Below, one piece after another: positions 60,197 through 64,000 of a stretch of 64,000 bases of DNA. Made by a program: the position numbers and the translations under genes. The notes below the pieces were generated by a model. That model made no database searches. It saw nothing but the letters and a program-made list of their open reading frames with translations, and had not been told where the DNA came from. The DNA comes from an uncultured Bacteroides sp. (GTDB lineage Bacteria; Bacteroidota; Bacteroidia; Bacteroidales; Bacteroidaceae): positions 62,001 to 126,000 of the forward strand of contig CAQOGY010000003.1 in NCBI GenBank assembly GCA_948847595.1. The letters are read 5' to 3'. Within the stretch, counting starts at the first letter, position 1; the number at the start of each line of letters is the position of its first letter.

Positions 60197-61486
60197 ATGA
60201 AACAAGAAATTAAACCCGCTACTGGACGTCTTGGCGTGTTGGTAGTTGGAGTAGGTGGTGCGGTTGCCACCACAATGATTGTAGGTACACTAGCCTCTCG
60301 CAAGGGACTGGCAAAACCGATAGGATCTATTACCCAGTTAGCTACAATGCGCATGGAAAACAACGAAGAAAAACTCATCAAGGACGTTGTGCCCTTGACG
60401 AATTTGGAAGACATTGTTTTCGGCGGATGGGATATTTTCCCGGACAACGCATATGAAGCTGCCATGTACGCTGAGGTCTTGAAAGAAAAAGACCTGAACG
60501 GAGTAAAAGACGAATTGGAAGCTATCAAGCCGATGCCGGCCGCTTTCGACCACAACTGGGCAAAACGTCTGAACGGAACACACGTCAAGAAAGCTGCTAC
60601 CCGTTGGGAAATGGTGGAACAACTTCGCCAGGACATCCGCGATTTCAAGGCTGCCAACAACTGCGAACGCGTTGTCGTGCTTTGGGCTGCAAGTACTGAA
60701 ATCTACATTCCATTGTCTGACGAACATATGTCACTCGCTGCTTTGGAAAAAGCAATGAAGGACAACAACACTGACGTTATTTCTCCGAGTATGTGTTACG
60801 CATATGCTGCTATTGCAGAAGACGCTCCGTTCGTGATGGGTGCTCCCAACTTGTGCGTAGATACTCCTGCCATGTGGGAATTCTCCAAGCAGAAGAATGT
60901 GCCTATCTCAGGTAAAGACTTCAAGAGCGGCCAGACACTGATGAAAACCGTATTGGCTCCGATGTTCAAAACCCGTATGCTGGGCGTGAACGGTTGGTTC
61001 TCTACCAATATCCTCGGCAATCGTGACGGTGAAGTGCTCGACGATCCGGACAACTTCAAGACAAAAGAGGTCAGCAAACTGTCTGTAATCGACACTATCT
61101 TCGAACCTGAAAAATATCCTGATCTCTACGGAGATGTTTACCATAAAGTACGTATCAACTACTATCCGCCCCGCAAGGACAACAAAGAAGCGTGGGACAA
61201 CATCGACATCTTCGGATGGATGGGTTACCCGATGGAAATCAAGGTAAACTTCCTTTGCCGCGACTCTATCCTTGCTGCTCCTATCGCGCTCGACCTTGTA
61301 TTGTTCAGTGACCTGGCAATGCGCGCAGGCATGTGTGGCATCCAGACTTGGCTGTCATTCTTCTGCAAGAGCCCGATGCACGATTTCGAGCATCAGCCTG
61401 AACACGACTTGTTCACTCAATGGAGAATGGTAAAACAGACATTGCGTAACATGATCGGTGAAAAAGAACCTGATTATTTGGCTTAA
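60197..61486 (+). CDS. ino1: Inositol-3-phosphate synthase
   Basis: The 429-aa enzyme makes myo-inositol 3-phosphate from glucose 6-phosphate with bound NAD. The Rossmann loop VLVVGVGGAVATTMIVG (about 13-29), VLWAASTEIYIP, ISGKDFKSGQTLMKT and MLGVNGWFSTNILGNRDG are hallmarks of the family, and the length is that of the bacterial/archaeal type. It heads the inositol lipid cluster known from Bacteroides, in which MIPS, a phosphatase, a CDP-alcohol transferase and an AUR1-like enzyme are encoded together. A terminator follows, so the phosphatase gene may be separately expressed. Confidence 0.95.
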   Translation: MKQEIKPATGRLGVLVVGVGGAVATTMIVGTLASRKGLAKPIGSITQLATMRMENNEEKLIKDVVPLTNLEDIVFGGWDIFPDNAYEAAMYAEVLKEKDLNGVKDELEAIKPMPAAFDHNWAKRLNGTHVKKAATRWEMVEQLRQDIRDFKAANNCERVVVLWAASTEIYIPLSDEHMSLAALEKAMKDNNTDVISPSMCYAYAAIAEDAPFVMGAPNLCVDTPAMWEFSKQKNVPISGKDFKSGQTLMKTVLAPMFKTRMLGVNGWFSTNILGNRDGEVLDDPDNFKTKEVSKLSVIDTIFEPEKYPDLYGDVYHKVRINYYPPRKDNKEAWDNIDIFGWMGYPMEIKVNFLCRDSILAAPIALDLVLFSDLAMRAGMCGIQTWLSFFCKSPMHDFEHQPEHDLFTQWRMVKQTLRNMIGEKEPDYLA

Positions 61487-61515
61487 TTCGGGAATTTGTT
61501 CCTGAAAAATATATA

Positions 61516-61552
61516 AACTTTCCCCTTCTTTAGTAAGGGGAAAGTTTTGTTA
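61516..61552 (+). terminator. Intrinsic terminator after inositol-3-phosphate synthase
   Basis: AACTTTCCCCTT (61516-61527) pairs with AAGGGGAAAGTT (61535-61546), followed by TTGTTATT. It separates the synthase gene from the rest of the cluster. Confidence 0.88.
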
Positions 61553-61576
61553 TTCTTATACACTCTATTGTAAGAA

Positions 61577-62056
61577 ATGAAAAGACCACCCTTTTTTCCT
61601 GTTTTTATAGGCACGGGCTTTGGCTCCGGTTTTTCTCCTTTTGCTCCCGGCACGGCTGGGGCGCTGTTGGCTTCTATCATTTGGATTGCGCTTTATTTCC
61701 TGTTTCCCTTTTCTGCCGTTTTATGGATTACCGCCGCTTTGGTGATTGTATTCACGTTCGCCGGCATTTGGGCTGCCGATAAGCTGGAGGCTTATTGGGG
61801 TGAAGACCCTTCGCGTGTGGTAGTGGACGAGATGGTAGGAGTGTGGATACCGTTGTTGGCTGTACCGAATGATGAGAATTGGTTTTGGTACGTTATCGCA
61901 GCTTTTGTCCTGTTCCGTGCATTTGATATTGCCAAACCGTTGGGCATACGCAAGATGGAGAGCCTGAAAGATGGAGTAGGCGTAATGATGGACGATGTCC
62001 TGGCAGGAGTGTATAGTTTCATTTTGTTAGCGGGAGCGAGATGGGTGATTGGCTGA
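61577..62056 (+). CDS. PgpA-type lipid phosphatase (phosphatidylinositol-phosphate phosphatase candidate)
   Basis: The 159-aa membrane protein has the PgpA pattern GTGFGSGFSPFAPGTAGALL at the N-terminus, VVVDEMVGVWIPLLA (acidic active-site residues) and LKDGVGVMMDDVLAGVYS. PgpA enzymes remove phosphate from phosphatidylglycerophosphate. In the Bacteroides inositol lipid cluster the PgpA-like enzyme is thought to act on phosphatidylinositol phosphate, which fits the neighbours here. Its end overlaps the GtrA gene by 16 bp, so translation is coupled. Confidence 0.88.
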   Translation: MKRPPFFPVFIGTGFGSGFSPFAPGTAGALLASIIWIALYFLFPFSAVLWITAALVIVFTFAGIWAADKLEAYWGEDPSRVVVDEMVGVWIPLLAVPNDENWFWYVIAAFVLFRAFDIAKPLGIRKMESLKDGVGVMMDDVLAGVYSFILLAGARWVIG

Positions 62057-62538
62057 AAAAGATTGCACGGATGATTTCGCAGAAAGGTGGCATCTTCATG
62101 TTCTTGAGGGCGCAGCTTTCGGCTCAGATGGCAACTATCGCAGACTTTCTCGTAACGATTCTCCTGGTAAGGCTGTTTGATGTCTACTATGTATACGCTA
62201 CCTTGGCGGGAGCTATCTACGGGGGAATTGTCAATTGCATCATTAATTATAAATGGACTTTTAAATCTAAAGGCAAAAAAACGAATGTAGCTGTCAAGTT
62301 CATCATAGTGTGGGTTTGCAGCGTTTGGCTGAACACATGGGGAACATATGCGCTGACGGAGTCTTTGGCGAAGATTCCCTGGGTGCGGGATACGTTCAGC
62401 CTGTATTTCGGCGATTTTTTCATTATACCGAAGGTGGTAGTGGCAGTAATCGTCGCGCTGTTTTGGAATTATAATATGCAGCGCCTTTTTGTTTACCGGA
62501 ATATAGATGTAAGGAGTTTGTTCGGAAGAAGGCATTGA
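62041..62538 (+). CDS. GtrA-family membrane protein
   Basis: The 165-aa protein has four membrane segments (about 28-50, 56-72, 84-104, 128-148) with FLVTILLVRLFDVYYVYATL and NYKWTF, the GtrA/DPMS-like pattern. GtrA proteins are thought to flip lipid-linked sugars or related lipids. Here it overlaps the PgpA-type gene and precedes the phosphatidyltransferase, so it could move or stabilise an inositol lipid intermediate. This role is inferred. Confidence 0.85.
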   Translation: MGDWLKKIARMISQKGGIFMFLRAQLSAQMATIADFLVTILLVRLFDVYYVYATLAGAIYGGIVNCIINYKWTFKSKGKKTNVAVKFIIVWVCSVWLNTWGTYALTESLAKIPWVRDTFSLYFGDFFIIPKVVVAVIVALFWNYNMQRLFVYRNIDVRSLFGRRH

Positions 62539-62593
62539 AGAAATTGAAATAAATAGAAGAAATTGAAATAAACAGAAGATTTAGATATAAACA
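62537..62593. repeat. Three imperfect 19-bp tandem repeats
   Basis: Units start at 62537, 62556 and 62575, each beginning GAAGA; the first two differ at two positions (GAAGAAATTGAAATAAATA) and the third is diverged. They fill the gap between the GtrA and phosphatidyltransferase genes, overlap the GtrA stop codon, and set the distance to the next start, so slippage here could alter expression. Confidence 0.8.
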
Positions 62594-62604
62594 GATTTAG
62601 ACAC

Positions 62605-63255
62605 ATGAATTACAGAGATTATTTACAACAACTGATTTATAAGATTATCAATCCTTTGATACACGGGATGATTAAAATCGGAATCACTCCCAACTTTATC
62701 ACCACTACCGGATTTATCCTGAATGTAGTAGCTGCGGGTATGTTCGTGTATGCCGGAATCTACGGTGACGGAAACGACCTTGCCATCATCGGATGGGCAG
62801 GAGGGGTTATCCTGTTTGCCGGACTGTTCGATATGATGGACGGACGTGTAGCCCGTCTGGGCAACATGAGTTCCAAGTTCGGCGCGCTTTACGACTCGGT
62901 GCTCGACCGTTACAGCGAACTGATTACTTTCTTCGGTATCTGTTACTACCTGTCGATGAAAGATTATTTCCTGTATGCCCTTATCGCTTTCGCGGCGCTT
63001 ATCGGCTCGCTGATGGTAAGCTACGTCCGTGCACGTGCCGAAGGGTTGGGGATAGAATGCAAAGTCGGATTCATGCAGCGTCCCGAACGTGTGGTGCTGA
63101 CAAGTCTCGGTGCTTTGTTCTGCGGCATATTCAAGGACATCACGGTTTTCGAACCGATCCTGATATTAATCGTTCCATTGGCTTTCGTCGCCCTTTTTGC
63201 CAATATCACGGCATTCGCACGTGTGAGACATTGCTACAAAGTGATGAAAGAATAA
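62605..63255 (+). CDS. CDP-alcohol phosphatidyltransferase (phosphatidylinositol-phosphate synthase candidate)
   Basis: The 216-aa polytopic protein has the full family motif D-x2-D-G-x2-A-R-x8-G-x3-D-x3-D: D76, D79, G80, A83, R84, G93, D97, D101. It joins CDP-diacylglycerol to an alcohol. Linked to inositol-3-phosphate synthase and a PgpA-type phosphatase, the alcohol is most likely inositol 3-phosphate, giving phosphatidylinositol phosphate. Known Bacteroides PIP synthases have the same neighbours. About five to six membrane segments are visible. Confidence 0.92.
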   Translation: MNYRDYLQQLIYKIINPLIHGMIKIGITPNFITTTGFILNVVAAGMFVYAGIYGDGNDLAIIGWAGGVILFAGLFDMMDGRVARLGNMSSKFGALYDSVLDRYSELITFFGICYYLSMKDYFLYALIAFAALIGSLMVSYVRARAEGLGIECKVGFMQRPERVVLTSLGALFCGIFKDITVFEPILILIVPLAFVALFANITAFARVRHCYKVMKE

Positions 63256-63266
63256 TTATTCAATAT

Positions 63267-63317
63267 GTCAATCAAGGAATATGCCGGTCGTTTTCTAATT
63301 GGCATATTCCTTGACCG
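63267..63317. other. Hairpin between the two lipid genes
   Basis: AAGGAATATGCC (about 63275-63286) pairs with GGCATATTCCTT (63301-63312), extended outward by GTCAA/TTGAC with a small bulge. There is no T-tract, so it may stabilise or partly attenuate the message and not terminate it. Confidence 0.65.
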
Positions 63318-63338
63318 GCACATAAACGCAATCTTATA

Positions 63339-64000
63339 ATGATAAAGAACATTCAAAAGCCATCGAAGAGAGAAGCCCTGACCGTCATAGTCATCATGGC
63401 TTTTTTTCTTCTGCTGACAGCTATTTTCATCGGGCTCCGTTCCGAACATCTGATGATAGCAGTGCTCTATCTGGTCTTATTCTTTGCCGGACTGCCTACC
63501 CGCAAACTGGCGGTAGCCCTGCTTCCTTTCGCCCTTTTCGGAATCTCGTATGACTGGATGCGTATCTGCCCCAACTACGAAGTGAACCCGATTGACGTAG
63601 CCGGACTCTACAATCTGGAGAAATCCCTCTTTGGCGTGATGGACAACGGCATTCTGGTTACTCCCTGCGAGTATTTTGCCGCGCACAACTGGCCGATAGC
63701 CGACGTCTTTGCCGGAATCTTCTACCTCTGTTGGGTTCCCGTACCTATCTTGTTCGGTCTTTGCCTGTACTTCAAGAAAGAAAGGAAAACATACCTTCGC
63801 TTTGCCCTCGTATTCCTTTTTGTCAACCTGATCGGCTTTGCGGGCTATTACATTCACCCGGCCGCTCCACCCTGGTATGCCATCAACTACGGCTTCGAGC
63901 CGATACTGAACACTCCGGGCAATGTAGCGGGCTTGGGACGCTTCGATGCTTTCTTCGGAGTATCAATCTTCGATTCTATCTACGGGCGCAACGCGAATGT
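63339..64000 (+). CDS. AUR1/PAP2-type inositol phosphorylceramide synthase candidate (truncated by window end)
   Basis: The frame starts at ATG 63339 and is open to the last base (220 codons). It has several membrane segments and the motif YIHPAAPPWYAINYG, close to the AUR1-type IPC synthases, upstream of the expected second catalytic histidine block beyond the window. By family and by position after the PIP synthase, PgpA-type phosphatase and MIPS genes, it probably transfers inositol phosphate to ceramide or dihydroceramide. The C-terminal catalytic residues are not visible here, so completeness cannot be judged. Confidence 0.85.
   Translation, partial: MIKNIQKPSKREALTVIVIMAFFLLLTAIFIGLRSEHLMIAVLYLVLFFAGLPTRKLAVALLPFALFGISYDWMRICPNYEVNPIDVAGLYNLEKSLFGVMDNGILVTPCEYFAAHNWPIADVFAGIFYLCWVPVPILFGLCLYFKKERKTYLRFALVFLFVNLIGFAGYYIHPAAPPWYAINYGFEPILNTPGNVAGLGRFDAFFGVSIFDSIYGRNAN

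Overview
This window is a chromosomal stretch of a gut Bacteroides species (Bacteroidales). The evidence is the promoter grammar (TTTG about 20 bp upstream of TAnnTTTG), a SusC/SusD pair, DUF5686 and DUF4783 families, the myo-inositol lipid cluster at the right end, and a GC content near 42-45% in the core genes. The species cannot be fixed from the sequence alone.

Layout, left to right. 1-2.8 kb: queuosine genes (tail of a YhhQ-type transporter, queC, queF) and an HD phosphohydrolase, with a repeat-rich 558 bp gap between queC and queF. 2.8-4.7 kb: rlmH, a DUF4783 protein and nadC. 4.9-8.0 kb: an ECF sigma-factor locus whose sigma gene has an in-frame stop, followed by an anti-sigma-like/beta-barrel protein, a lipoprotein and an exported protein. 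8.0-11.1 kb: FabK-like flavoenzyme, alanine dehydrogenase, WG-repeat protein. 11.25-22.1 kb: an apparent integrative element bounded by a 12-bp direct repeat, with a tyrosine integrase near its left end. Its AT-rich cargo is an AAA/DUF4143 ATPase and a five-gene modification/restriction-like operon: 5-methylcytosine methyltransferase, MORC/MutL-like GHKL ATPase, Z1 helicase-like ATPase, PD-(D/E)XK (DUF4420) nuclease, and an unrecognised 255-aa protein. 22.3-29.7 kb (minus strand): zinc metalloprotease, SusC, SusD. 29.9-35.1 kb: M23 peptidase, C69 dipeptidase, phosphohexomutase. 35.5-43.1 kb (mostly minus): DUF418 membrane protein, NudC, ABC-F protein, an Rcl-like oxidative-stress locus (AraC regulator, DUF417 protein, RclA-type flavoprotein), cytidine deaminase. 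43.2-45.6 kb: LysM glucosaminidase and a type II NADH dehydrogenase-like protein. 45.8-57.4 kb: a MacAB-TolC-type export system with two histidine kinases and an NtrC-type sigma-54 regulator, with two sigma-54-like promoter sequences. 57.5-60.1 kb: DUF5686 outer-membrane protein. 60.2-64.0 kb: inositol lipid biosynthesis (inositol-phosphate synthase, PgpA-type phosphatase, GtrA-like protein, CDP-alcohol phosphatidyltransferase, truncated AUR1/PAP2-type inositol phosphorylceramide synthase).

The most unusual material is the 11-22 kb element with its unassigned fifth operon gene and paired end sites, and two intergenic arrays (996-1143 and 39533-39612). These arrays use different 5-mers but share the same grammar of inverted half-sites spaced alternately by 4 and 8 bp, with a repeat period of 21-22 bp. 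All statements come from reading the sequence; no database search was run.
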